This document shows positions 7,621 through 15,431 of a stretch of DNA of 41,036 nucleotides, in pieces. Numbering within the stretch: the stretch's first letter is position 1; each line of letters begins with the position of its first letter. The position numbers and the translations under genes are program-made. Source of the DNA: Allofournierella massiliensis (GTDB lineage Bacteria; Bacillota; Clostridia; Oscillospirales; Ruminococcaceae); the NCBI RefSeq assembly GCF_021531255.1, contig NZ_JAFBIO010000017.1:1-41036 (forward strand), in the 5' to 3' direction. The notes under the pieces are model-generated. The model was not told the origin of the DNA. It searched no databases and saw only the letters and a list, made by a program, of their open reading frames with translations.

Positions 7621-8604
7621 ATGACGGTGGAAGAGCGCCGGCAGGCTTTTGTCAAAAACTTCAGCGAGAGCCCCATCACCCTGTTGCAGGGTTCGGTGGG
7701 CGAGCGGATCAAGCGGAACTTCACCCATCGGGACCCGGCCAAGCCCCTCAAGCTGGCGGGCCTGTACTACAGCCGGGAGGGCCGGCGGGGGCTGGAGACC
7801 GCTTTCCGGGATTATGTGCAGATTGCGGAGGAATACCGCCTGCCCCTGGTGCTCCACCCCTATGCCTCGGCCCTTTCCGGGGCCCAGCTGGCCGGCACCG
7901 GCGCCGAGGGCCATGACGTGAGCATGGACAACTACACCCATTGCCGGGCCATTGCCGACGAGCACCCGGCCATCCGGGACAAGGTGTTTGTGGGCTGCAG
8001 CCTGAGCTTTTCGGGCAATGCCTACCGCCCCGAGACCAGCCTGCCCGAGGAGGAGGCCTATGCCCACCACACCAAGCTGGCCCAGATCCTGGAAAAAATG
8101 CCCATCGACCATTCCCGCAGCGGCCTGAACTCGGCCCTGGGGGAGGCCGCCGGCGCGGCCCGGGCCCTGGCCGATACCAGCCTGCCCTATATCATCAGCT
8201 TTTTGGTCCGCAAGGACGGCAAGCTGCTGGACGGCACCTGGCTGAACGACGCCATCGAGTACATTGAGGAAAAAACCCAAAAGCACCCGCCCCTCTTCTA
8301 TCAGGTGAACTGTGTGCATCCCCGGAATATGCTCCTCTGCCTGGAGCAGCCCCAGAACCAGACCGAACTGGTGCGCACCCGCTTCCTGGGGCTGGAGGGC
8401 AACGGCAGCGACCTGAGCCCCGAAGAGCTGGACGAGAGCCCGGTGGTATACACCAGCCCCGCCGACGAGTGGGCCGACGACATGATGAAACTGTACGAAA
8501 AATACCACTTCAAGCTGCTGGGCGGCTGCTGCGGCACCGACCACGCCCATCTTGAGGAACTGGCCCGGCGGATCCGGGCTGTCTGGGATAAGGAAGGGAA
8601 GTAA
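7621..8604 (+). CDS. Homocysteine S-methyltransferase family protein
   Basis: The protein has the (beta/alpha)8 Hcy-binding fold that uses a zinc site of three cysteines to activate homocysteine. Two of the ligand motifs are clear: C231 in QVNCVHP and C303-C304 in GGCCGTDHAHL near the C-terminus. The N-terminal loop LLQGSVGERI replaces the usual LLDGG(M/L)GT. At 327 aa it is the length of stand-alone MmuM/YbgG-type enzymes that use S-methylmethionine or S-adenosylmethionine, and it lacks cobalamin and folate domains. The methyl donor is not deducible. Start at ATG 7621 with AAAGGAG upstream. The AEC transporter follows 5 nt after the stop, so the two genes are co-transcribed. Confidence 0.82.
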   Translation: MTVEERRQAFVKNFSESPITLLQGSVGERIKRNFTHRDPAKPLKLAGLYYSREGRRGLETAFRDYVQIAEEYRLPLVLHPYASALSGAQLAGTGAEGHDVSMDNYTHCRAIADEHPAIRDKVFVGCSLSFSGNAYRPETSLPEEEAYAHHTKLAQILEKMPIDHSRSGLNSALGEAAGAARALADTSLPYIISFLVRKDGKLLDGTWLNDAIEYIEEKTQKHPPLFYQVNCVHPRNMLLCLEQPQNQTELVRTRFLGLEGNGSDLSPEELDESPVVYTSPADEWADDMMKLYEKYHFKLLGGCCGTDHAHLEELARRIRAVWDKEGK

Positions 8605-8609
8605 AGGCT

Positions 8610-9542
8610 ATGAACAGCATCGCCTGGCAGACCACCGTCAGTATGGGAATCCTGATGGCCATGGGCTATCTCATCCGCCGCAAGGGCTGGGTGGACGACC
8701 ATTTTACCGGCCAGTTTTCCAACATGATGTATTACACCATCATCCCCTGCATCGTCCTCTCCTCCACCATCAATATGGAGTTTTCGGCCCAGCAGCTGAA
8801 AAACGGGGCCATGATGATGGGGCTGAGCGTGGTCTTTATTCTGGTGATGCTGGCCTTCGGCCAGGGGGTGTACTGCCTGCTGGGCCGGGGCGAGGAGGGC
8901 CGCATCATGCGGTTCTCCATGTTCTACACCAACTTCACCATCATGGGCCTGGCTTTGGCCCAGCTGCTCTATGGGGATGAGGGGCTGTTCTATTTTTCCA
9001 TGCTGCTGGTGCCCCTGCGGCTGTACAGCTATATGACCGCCGACTGGATGCTCTCGGGCAAGCGCCCCGGCCAGGATGGAAAGTTCCGCTGGCAGGGGCT
9101 GATCTCGCCCCTGCTGGTCTACACCCTCACCGGCCTGCTCATCTACATCCTGCAGATCCCCCTGCCTGCCGTGCTCAGCGATACCATCAACACCGCCTCC
9201 AAGGCCATGACCCCCTGCGGCATGATCCTTTGCGGCCTGCTGCTGGCCCAGACCGATATCCGGGCCCAGCTGCGCTCGGTGCATCTCTACATCTTTTTAT
9301 TCTGCAAGCTGATCCTGGCGCCCCTGCTGGTGCTGGGTGTAATGAAGCTGATGGGGGTGGGGGGCATGCCCGCCCAGCTCTGTGTGCTGCTGGCCAGCCT
9401 GCCGGTGGCCGCCGCCCTGGGGGCCTTTGCCGCCAAGGACCACTGCGCCCCCGAGTCCGCCGCCGTCTATATCGCCGCCTCCACCGCCTGCTCGGTGGTC
9501 ACCATCCCCCTGATGGTGGCCCTGGCCGGCATGGTGTGCTGA
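8610..9542 (+). CDS. AEC (auxin efflux carrier) family transporter
   Basis: This is a 310-aa polytopic membrane protein of the AEC/bile-acid-arsenite superfamily. Members export or exchange small carboxylates or other organic anions. About ten hydrophobic segments are visible in a five-plus-five arrangement, with the family's N-terminal MGYLIRRKGWVDD and a conserved MTPCGMILCGLLLA around the middle. The C-terminus ends within a hydrophobic helix, as is normal. The start lies 5 nt after the methyltransferase gene, with GGAAGGGAAG as its binding site. Co-transcription with a homocysteine methyltransferase suggests a sulfur-amino-acid-related substrate, which is inference only. Confidence 0.85.
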   Translation: MNSIAWQTTVSMGILMAMGYLIRRKGWVDDHFTGQFSNMMYYTIIPCIVLSSTINMEFSAQQLKNGAMMMGLSVVFILVMLAFGQGVYCLLGRGEEGRIMRFSMFYTNFTIMGLALAQLLYGDEGLFYFSMLLVPLRLYSYMTADWMLSGKRPGQDGKFRWQGLISPLLVYTLTGLLIYILQIPLPAVLSDTINTASKAMTPCGMILCGLLLAQTDIRAQLRSVHLYIFLFCKLILAPLLVLGVMKLMGVGGMPAQLCVLLASLPVAAALGAFAAKDHCAPESAAVYIAASTACSVVTIPLMVALAGMVC

Positions 9543-9555
9543 TCTCTTTTCAATA

Positions 9556-9590
9556 AAAAAGCTCCCTGCCTTTTTGGCAGGGAGCTTTTT
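9556..9590. terminator. Bidirectional intrinsic terminator
   Basis: A near-perfect 15-bp stem AAAAAGCTCCCTGCC / GGCAGGGAGCTTTTT with a TTTTT loop lies between the convergent AEC transporter and alpha/beta hydrolase genes. It has a T-run on both strands. Confidence 0.93.
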
Positions 9591-9601
9591 GCTTATGTGT
9601 C

Positions 9602-10282
9602 TTACTCAAAAAAGGTGGGGCGGGTGCCTTCCAGGAAGGTTTTCATGGCGGCATACAAAAGGTCGCTGTGCACCACATAGCTGCCGTGTTTTTCCCCGGG
9701 CAGCACCAGCAGCCGGGCCCCCGGGATGGACTGGGCCACCAGCCGGGTGTGCTCGGGCAGGATCAGATCCCGGGAGCCGGCCAGCACCAGCACCGGCAGA
9801 TCCAGCGAGGCAAGGCGAGCCGGGTCGATCTGGGGTTCCCGCAGCATCATCCCCACCCGCTCGTCGTGGCGCAGCCGGTAGCTCCATTTCATCATCCGCC
9901 GGGCGGCAGGCTTGACGGCCTCCGGGCTCAGGTTCACCCCGCAGAGCACCAGCTTGCCCACCAGGCCCGGGTTTTCCAGGGCCGTGAGCAGCCCCAGGAT
10001 GGCCCCATCCGAAAAGCCGCAGATCCAGGGCTTTTCCAGCCCCAGCTGACGGATGAAAGCCGAGATGTCCGAGGCCATCTCCTCATAATGGTAGGTGGGC
10101 ACCCGGTCGCTCTTGCCGTGGCCCCGGCTGTCGATGGCGTACACGGTGCAGCTTTTGGCCAGCTTGGGGATCAGCTTGTCGAAGATGCGGTGATCCTCCC
10201 CGTTGCCGTGCAAAAGCAGGATGGGCTGGCCGCTGCCGCTTTTTTCATAGTAGAGTTTCAGATCATTGACCTTGATGAACAT
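9602..10282 (-). CDS. Alpha/beta-fold hydrolase
   Basis: This is a small serine hydrolase of the alpha/beta superfamily with a complete triad: S91 in GFSDG, D172 in AGSRDLI and H199 in GEKHGS. The oxyanion loop HGNG (25-28) and DSRGHGKS are also present. The 226-aa product has no signal peptide and is probably cytosolic. The substrate cannot be read from the sequence; esterases, C-C hydrolases and carboxylate hydrolases share this pattern. It lies 38 nt downstream of the iron-sulfur flavoprotein gene on the same strand, so the pair forms an operon that ends at the bidirectional terminator. Confidence 0.87.
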   Translation of the reverse strand: MFIKVNDLKLYYEKSGSGQPILLLHGNGEDHRIFDKLIPKLAKSCTVYAIDSRGHGKSDRVPTYHYEEMASDISAFIRQLGLEKPWICGFSDGAILGLLTALENPGLVGKLVLCGVNLSPEAVKPAARRMMKWSYRLRHDERVGMMLREPQIDPARLASLDLPVLVLAGSRDLILPEHTRLVAQSIPGARLLVLPGEKHGSYVVHSDLLYAAMKTFLEGTRPTFFE

Positions 10283-10320
10283 GTTTCCGTCCCTTCCCCT
10301 CAGCCCTTTGCGCCGGGCAA

Positions 10321-10941
10321 TCAGCGGATAAAACTGGTGTAGATCCGTTCCTCGCCCTCAGGCAGGGGAACGCCGGCGGCCTTGCCGGCCTCCAGGCACT
10401 TGAGCACCCAGGCCATGTTCCGGGCCAGCACCCGCATGGTCTGCAGGCCTTCCTCGTCCCGGCGCACATCCTCGGGGGTCTTGCCGTGCACCATAGTCCA
10501 GTATTGGCTGCCCACCAGCAGCATATTGCCGAAGGTCATATATTTCTGCAGCTGGTCCAGGGCGGCGGTGGTGCCGGCCCGTCGGGCGCTGACCACCGCG
10601 GCGGCGGGCTTGTATTTCAGGGCCGCGCCGCCGGACATGAACAGCCGGTCCAGAAAGCCGGTCATCGAGCCGCTGGCCGCCGCATAGTGCACCGGCGAGC
10701 CGAAGATGAAGCCGTCGGCCGTCTTGGCCTTTTCCAGGGCCTCGGGCAGGGGAGAACCGAAGACGCAGTGGCCGGCCTTCTTGCAGCCGCCGCAGCCCAC
10801 GCAGCCCCCCACCGGGGCGGTGCCGATGTGGAAGATCTCGGTCTCGATGCCCTGGCGCTCCAGTTCGTCGGCGGCCTCCCTCAGGGCGGTATAGGTACAG
10901 CCCTTTTCGTGGGGGCTGCCGTTAATGAGAAGTACTTTCAT
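10321..10941 (-). CDS. Iron-sulfur flavoprotein / NADPH-dependent FMN reductase family
   Basis: This is a flavodoxin-fold redox protein. The FMN phosphate loop is visible (INGSPHEKGCTYTAL near the N-terminus), as is the second flavin loop GSPVHYAAASGSMTGFLDR. Between them lies a compact cysteine motif CVGCGGCKKAGHC (C-x2-C-x2-C-x5-C). This is the spacing that binds a [4Fe-4S] cluster in archaeal and clostridial iron-sulfur flavoproteins. I infer a cluster-plus-FMN electron carrier, perhaps reducing quinones, oxygen or xenobiotics. ATG 10941 is chosen because AGAGGTG sits 8 nt upstream; a TTG two codons earlier is too close to that site. 206 aa. Confidence 0.83.
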   Translation of the reverse strand: MKVLLINGSPHEKGCTYTALREAADELERQGIETEIFHIGTAPVGGCVGCGGCKKAGHCVFGSPLPEALEKAKTADGFIFGSPVHYAAASGSMTGFLDRLFMSGGAALKYKPAAAVVSARRAGTTAALDQLQKYMTFGNMLLVGSQYWTMVHGKTPEDVRRDEEGLQTMRVLARNMAWVLKCLEAGKAAGVPLPEGEERIYTSFIR

Positions 10942-11016
10942 AAACAAAACACCTCTTTTTTGGTCTGGCAGGGCCGGGCCCCGGCCTTGCGATGAAAGAT
11001 CCCAGTTTCCATTCTA

Positions 11017-11064
11017 TTTATAGCACGGCTCTATTATAGCACGGCGGGAAAAATCTGCTATAAT
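11017..11064. promoter_or_regulatory. Divergent promoter region with tandem minus-strand -10 boxes
   Basis: On the minus strand CCGTGCTATAA occurs twice, giving TATAAT (11033-11038) and TATAAA (11017-11022) for the flavoprotein operon. On the plus strand TCTGCTATAAT (-10 at 11059-11064) serves the rRNA methyltransferase gene. All three are of the extended TGC-TATAAT type with poor -35 boxes. Confidence 0.6.
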
Positions 11065-11108
11065 AAAATCCACAGGACAAAGATTACAAAATGGAAAAGA
11101 GGTACTCC

Positions 11109-12521
11109 ATGCCCCATTGTGACGCCAAAAAGCAGGGCTGCGGCGGCTGCCCCCTGCTGATGACCCCCTACCCGGAACAGCTGGCCCAAAAACAGCAGCG
11201 GATCAACCGGCTGATGGCCCCCTTCGGCAAGCCCCGGCCCATCCTGGGCATGGAAGACCCCTGGCATTACCGGAACAAGGCCATCGCCACCTTCACCCGC
11301 CGGGGCGGGCAGCTGGCTGCGGGCATCTACCAGGAGGGCACCCATCGGGTGGTGCCGGCCCGGGAGTGCCTGCTGGTGAGCCGGCAGCTGAACCAGGCCC
11401 TGGAGGCGGCAGTCTGGGCGGCCGAAAAGTGCGGCTATCAGCCCTATCAGGAGGATCGGGGCCGGGGCCTGGTGCGCCATATCCAGGCCCGGCACGCCTT
11501 TGCCACCGGTCAGGTGCTGGTGAGCCTGGTCACCGCCGGCCCCTTTCTGCCCGGCGGCAGGAAATTTGCAAGGCTTCTGCGCCAGAAGGCCCCCTTTGTG
11601 GAAAGCGTGGTGCAGAACATCAACCCCGGCCATACCAGCGCCGTGCTGGGCCGGCAGGAAAAACTGCTGTACGGCAGCGGCAGGATCCGGGATGAATTGT
11701 GCGGCAAGAGCTTCCTGCTTTCCTCCCGCAGCTTTTACCAGATAAACCCGGCCCAGACCCGGCAGCTTTACGAGCTGGCCCGTCAGGCGGCGGACTGCAA
11801 GGAAGGGGAAACGGTGATCGATGCCTATTGCGGCGCCGGCACCATCGGCCTCATCGCCGGCCAGGGGGCGGGCAAGCTGCTGGGGGTGGAGCTGAACCGG
11901 GACGCGGTGGCCGACGCCATCCGGAACGCCCGGTACAACAAGGCTCAGAACGCCCGGTTTTACTGCGCCGACGCCTCCGACTGGATGGCCGAGATGGCCG
12001 CCCGGGGCGAAAAGGCCGATCTGGTCTTTATGGACCCGCCCCGCCAGGGCAGCAGCCCCAAGTTCCTGAACAGCTTGCTGGCCCTTGCGCCCGAGCGGGT
12101 GGTGTACATCAGCTGCGGCCCCGAGAGCCTGGCCCGGGACCTGGGCATCCTGACCCGGGGCGGTTACCGGGTCAGGGAGATCTGGCCGGTGGATATGTTC
12201 CCCCATACCGAGCATATCGAGACGGTGGTCCTCTTGTCACGGGAAACAAATCCACTGACGGTTGAAGTCAGAATGGAAGTGGAAACCGGCGAGGTCAAGG
12301 AGCATCCGACCTATAAGCGTATTCAGGAATATGTGCAGGAGAAGTACGGCTTCAAAGTCCATACTGCATATATTGCAGAGGTCAAGCGCATGGTCGGATT
12401 GGATATGCACAAAGCGCCGAACGCTGTGGAGCAGAGGAAGCATGAGTATCATCCATGCCCGCCTGAAAAGGTCGAGGCAATTAAGGATGCTCTGCGGCAT
12501 TTCGGCTTAATTGCTGAGTAA
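11109..12521 (+). CDS. rlmD: 23S rRNA (uracil-5-)-methyltransferase (RumA/RlmCD type) with element-type C-terminal tail
   Basis: This is an S-adenosylmethionine-dependent enzyme that methylates C5 of uridine in 23S rRNA. The N-terminus goes straight into a [4Fe-4S] cysteine cluster (CDAKKQGCGGC), so the TRAM domain of E. coli RumA is missing. The methyltransferase part shows DAYCGAGTIGL (SAM loop), MDPPRQG and the catalytic cysteine in YISCGPESLARD. The host-like, GC-rich part ends with HIETVVLLSR (to about 12,243). The last roughly 90 residues are of lower GC and form a different small domain (TYKRIQEYVQEKYGFKVHTAY...) known as a tail on many clostridial homologues. I infer that it was supplied by an integrated element. 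ATG 11109 has AAGAGG 6 nt upstream; ATG 11091 has none. 470 aa. Confidence 0.85.
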   Translation: MPHCDAKKQGCGGCPLLMTPYPEQLAQKQQRINRLMAPFGKPRPILGMEDPWHYRNKAIATFTRRGGQLAAGIYQEGTHRVVPARECLLVSRQLNQALEAAVWAAEKCGYQPYQEDRGRGLVRHIQARHAFATGQVLVSLVTAGPFLPGGRKFARLLRQKAPFVESVVQNINPGHTSAVLGRQEKLLYGSGRIRDELCGKSFLLSSRSFYQINPAQTRQLYELARQAADCKEGETVIDAYCGAGTIGLIAGQGAGKLLGVELNRDAVADAIRNARYNKAQNARFYCADASDWMAEMAARGEKADLVFMDPPRQGSSPKFLNSLLALAPERVVYISCGPESLARDLGILTRGGYRVREIWPVDMFPHTEHIETVVLLSRETNPLTVEVRMEVETGEVKEHPTYKRIQEYVQEKYGFKVHTAYIAEVKRMVGLDMHKAPNAVEQRKHEYHPCPPEKVEAIKDALRHFGLIAE

Positions 12522-12523
12522 CG

Positions 12524-12982
12524 TCACTGTGAGGCAGTAAAAATGTTCCTGAAGGGAGCAATGTCCATCTGATCCTGTTCATCAGAGTCATAACCATCGT
12601 TGATGGCTATATATCTGACTCCGTGTTCAGGGAAGAAGATCTCCATATAGGTGCCGGTTTCAATGTGATTTCTGCCCAGTCTTGACTGGTCCTTTGTAAT
12701 GACGATACCAACCTTGCCCTCTCGGATATCATCCAGCATGCGCTGGAATGCCGGGCGGTCTGAAGTGGTGCCGGAGTAACCATCGTCCACATAGTACTTG
12801 CAGTTGATAAAGCCATTCTTCTTGGCATAGGAACTCGCGTCCGCAAGCTCCACAAGATGCCCGACGCACCATGATACGATGTAGTTGTTTCCTTCGAGAT
12901 AGCCGTCCCTGCGGGATGTTGCGCCCAGCACCTTGGCAATGGACTGCGCTACACTCGGTTTCTCAGCGATGACTAAAATCAA
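12524..12982 (-). pseudogene. Chimeric remnant: topoisomerase III N-terminus fused to serine recombinase fragment
   Basis: Residues 1 to about 53 are the Toprim start of a conjugative-element TopB (LVIAEKPSVAQSIAKVLG, SWCVGHLVELADAS). From there the frame continues into the middle of a large serine recombinase resolvase domain (NGFINCKYYVDDGYSGTTSDRP, DQSRLGRNHIETGTYMEIFF, APFRNIF). The recombinase part lacks the N-terminal strand with the catalytic serine and everything after the resolvase domain. The Toprim part lacks all later topoisomerase domains. The start is TTG 12982 with AAGGAGG 8 nt upstream, the native topB start. The 152-aa product cannot have either activity. It lies 2 nt from the rumA-tail stop, on the opposite strand. 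Confidence 0.85.
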
Positions 12983-13063
12983 TCCGTGAACCTCCTTCTG
13001 AATAAGATGAAGCCCCTCGCATTTCTGCAAGGGGCGCGATGCAAGAGCTTTTTCCTCTGCGTG

Positions 13064-13093
13064 TTGATGAAATCTTTTCAGTGATTTCATCAA
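13064..13093. repeat. Perfect 11-bp inverted repeat upstream of the 175-aa gene
   Basis: TTGATGAAATC - 8 nt - GATTTCATCAA lies just before the promoter of the next gene. It has no T-run beyond the stem on either strand, so an operator is more likely than a terminator. Confidence 0.5.
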
Positions 13094-13100
13094 AGATACA

Positions 13101-13129
13101 TTGAAAAAAGCGCAAAAATAAAGTATGAT
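13101..13129 (+). promoter_or_regulatory. Promoter of the 175-aa island gene
   Basis: TTGAAA (13101-13106), 17-nt spacer and TATGAT (13124-13129) stand in an AT-rich stretch. The predicted start is about 45 nt before the GTG codon. Confidence 0.7.
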
Positions 13130-13180
13130 AATATAAATATCGAAAATCTGCGCCGTTGGGCGCGTTAGGGGGCTTGCGTT

Positions 13181-13708
13181 GTGGGGCTGTTTGATGACGA
13201 TGATCTGGAATTGGATGATCTGCTTGAATCAGTAAAAAAATATCCTTCCTGCGTAGTAGACTTGAACGAGGGTGAAGTCCAGGCCATCTTCAACCGGTGC
13301 CTGGCGACGAAGGCCTCTGCGGAAAAAACCAGCAGCATCTTGTTTTACCGGGAATTTGGATATGAAAAAGATGACATTGGCATCGTGTTCGATAAAAATG
13401 CCTTACACGCCAACCGGAAGAACATCGAATACCTGTATGGACAACTGGCTGCAATCCATGGATTTGAAACCATTATTAAAATGGAGGACTTTGCGAAATC
13501 TTATTTGGGCCATAAGTGGACGGAGGACAAGGGTTCTGTCTTGCGACTGCTGTATTTGGGTTCGGCACAGTCTGATAAAATCTTGAACTATTTCGATGCG
13601 GAGTACGATGGAACGTCCTTATATGCGTTCATTAGCCCCACGCTCTCTCCGAAAGACCCCAACTTCCCCGCATGGTGGGAGGAGCATAAGGCCGAGTGGG
13701 AAGCCTAA
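13181..13708 (+). CDS. Hypothetical 175-aa protein, stand-alone island gene
   Basis: I do not recognise a family. The GTG start at 13181 is preceded by TTAGGGGG. The N-terminus is strongly acidic (DDDDLELDDLLESV), followed by a mixed alpha/beta sequence and a tryptophan-rich end (FPAWWEEHKAEWEA). No signal peptide, membrane segment or cysteine pair is visible, so it is probably soluble. The gene has its own promoter, a dyad upstream and a terminator downstream. It is on the opposite strand to the two conjugation-gene remnants (topB and DUF4366) that flank it. In related conjugative elements those two genes are near neighbours, so this looks like inserted cargo. The function is unknown. Confidence 0.7.
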   Translation: MGLFDDDDLELDDLLESVKKYPSCVVDLNEGEVQAIFNRCLATKASAEKTSSILFYREFGYEKDDIGIVFDKNALHANRKNIEYLYGQLAAIHGFETIIKMEDFAKSYLGHKWTEDKGSVLRLLYLGSAQSDKILNYFDAEYDGTSLYAFISPTLSPKDPNFPAWWEEHKAEWEA

Positions 13709-13726
13709 AACCGAATAGAGCCAAAG

Positions 13727-13760
13727 CCCCACGGGAAAAAACTCCCGTGGGGATTCTTTC
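13727..13760 (+). terminator. Terminator after the 175-aa gene
   Basis: CCCCACGGGA-aaaaac-TCCCGTGGGG followed by ATTCTTTC. The stem is strong and the T-run only moderate. Confidence 0.75.
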
Positions 13761-13803
13761 TGCCCGTTTGCGCCGAACCAGCGGGGATTTCATCGCGCAA
13801 GCC

Positions 13804-14316
13804 TTATGCTTCGTCATCCTCCGGCTCGTCATCAGCGGCAATCTGAGGCTCTTCATCCTCGTTGATATACGGCTCTTCCTCGTAGCCTTCATCGTCAAAG
13901 AAGTCCATATCCTCGTCCTTCTGCTTCTTTCCGCGAACGAACTTGATGTAGTAATAGCCCGCGCCGCCGATACCGGCCACAGCAATGATGACAATGATCA
14001 TGCCCATGCTGCTGTTCTTCTGGGGCTTCTCATCCAACACAGGCTCCGGTTCCTCAGCAGGAGCTTCCGGCTCAGGAGCCGTGCCGGTACATTCACTCAT
14101 GTTGGTTTTGCAGACAGGGCAGGAAGTGTTGACATGACCGGCCTCACACTTTTCGGTACAGGTACAGGTGGTCAGTGCAGCCACGGAGTCCTCATCCATC
14201 AGGGCAAGCAGATCACTTTCGTCCACCATGTTCAGGAAGTAAGTCTGATACTGTTCCTCTTCCTCGTTGATGGGCGCATCGTAGTCGATCACGATATAGA
14301 AGGTGTTGCCGTTTTA
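13804..14316 (-). pseudogene. 5'-truncated DUF4366 conjugative-element protein
   Basis: The remaining 160-odd residues match the C-terminal half of DUF4366 proteins carried by clostridial conjugative elements. An acidic stretch comes first, then a cysteine-rich CTCTEKCEAGHVNTSCPVC, a proline/glutamate-rich linker and one transmembrane helix (SSMGMIIVIIAVAGIGGAGY). A very acidic cytosolic tail (EDEEPQIAADDEPEDDEA) ends it. Upstream of the first GTG the frame still encodes GNTFYIV, typical of the family. It then meets a TAA at about 14,316, where the N-terminal half with the signal peptide has been lost. The break lies next to the parB gene, so it probably reflects a deletion between two elements. 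Confidence 0.75.
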
Positions 14317-14435
14317 GCAACAAAAATGAATACCGCGTAGGCAGGCTGCTTACCTGCCCCGAAAAGGATATTTCCTCTGAAAAGAAGAAGTGTCCTTTTT
14401 TCTACCCAAAGCCATACGCCGACAGGAGGAACGAA

Positions 14436-15227
14436 ATGGCGGAAACGACCACACCCAAAAAGCGCGGCAGGAAAGCCGCAGCTGCGGGCCAGCCGGTGAC
14501 GCAGGAAGTTGTTGTCATGGTCCCACTGGCCGAACTGCATCCTTTCCCGGACCATCCGTTTCAGGTCAGGAATGACGAATCCATGCGGGAAACCGCAGCA
14601 AGCGTAAAAGAAAACGGCGTCATTATCCCCGGTCTTGTCCGCCCCCGGGAGGAGGGCGGTTACGAGATCATCGCGGGCCACCGGCGTAAACACGCCTGTG
14701 AGCTGGCTGGCCTGACTGCCATGCCGGTCATCGTCCGCGACATGGACAGAGACAGCGCCACCGTCGTCATGGTGGACAGCAACCTTCAGTGCGAGAGCAT
14801 CCTGCCCTCGGAACGTGCCAAGGCGTACAAGATGAAGCTGGACGCCATCAAGCGGCGGGCCGGACGGCCCAGCAAAGACGAACAGGAAAATGCGCCGAAT
14901 GTTTCGGCGAATTTCCGCAGCGACGATGAAGTCGGCCAGGATGCCGGTGTCAGCGGTGATACCATCCGCAACTACATCGCTCTCACACAGCTGGTCCCGG
15001 AGCTTCAGAAGATGGTGGACGATAAGAAAATCGCCCTGACCCCCGCGTACCAGCTTGCGGCCCTGACACCCAAGGAACAGGCCCTGCTTCTGGAGACAAT
15101 CGACAGTGAGCAGGCTACCCCCTCACTCTCCCAGGCCCAGCGCATGAAAAAACTCAGTCAGTCCGGGGAACTGAATGAGGACACCATGCTTCAGATCATG
15201 GCGGAGCAGAAGAAACCGGAGCGGACC
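14436..15227 (+). pseudogene. ParB/RepB/Spo0J-family protein, 3' truncated
   Basis: The product starts with a basic leader (TPKKRGRKAAAA). The ParB N-terminal domain follows (LAELHPFPDHPFQVR, then GYEIIAGHRRKHACELAGL with the conserved HRR), and then the central helix-turn-helix with AKAYKMKLDAI and the motif VSGDTIRNYIALTQLVPEL. Homology stops at about 15,227, where the frame runs on for another 130 meaningless codons opposite a truncated minus-strand gene. Such proteins in conjugative elements partition or regulate the excised form. The start at ATG 14436 has ACAGGAGG 7 nt upstream. No parA is next to it; only 140 nt of unassigned sequence lies before it. Confidence 0.8.
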
Positions 15228-15431
15228 GACATTTGCCATTGCGTGTTTCGCTGTCCTGCTGTAAATGGAAATCAGCGTGCCCATCAGGATCCAGACCGCC
15301 ATCTGGGAAAAGACTTCTCCCCAATTCGTTGTGAAAATGTCCAACAGTCTCGCAGCGGCTCCGATAGCAAGCCCGAAACACAGCATGGAAAATGGATTCA
15401 TGATCCTGCTCGTCATCCGCTTATCCTTCAT
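15123..15431 (-). pseudogene. Small membrane protein, 3' truncated and fused to antisense parB
   Basis: The start ATG 15431 overlaps the stop of the gene before it (ATGAAGGATAA). The first about 68 residues contain two hydrophobic helices (MNPFSMLCFGLAIGAAARLL and FSQMAVWILMGTLISIYS). They end at AKHAMANV, about 15,228. Beyond that the frame reads the opposite strand of parB to a stop at 15,123. I recall similar uncharacterised membrane proteins in Clostridia, in which a further helix would follow. Truncation and fusion show that a deletion joined this cassette to the parB remnant tail to tail. Confidence 0.65.

Noticed and set aside
14289-14693. Minus-strand frame opposite the start of parB as the missing N-terminus of DUF4366
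   Set aside because: It is in another frame, and its residues do not resemble the signal peptide or N-terminal half of that family; it is antisense of parB.
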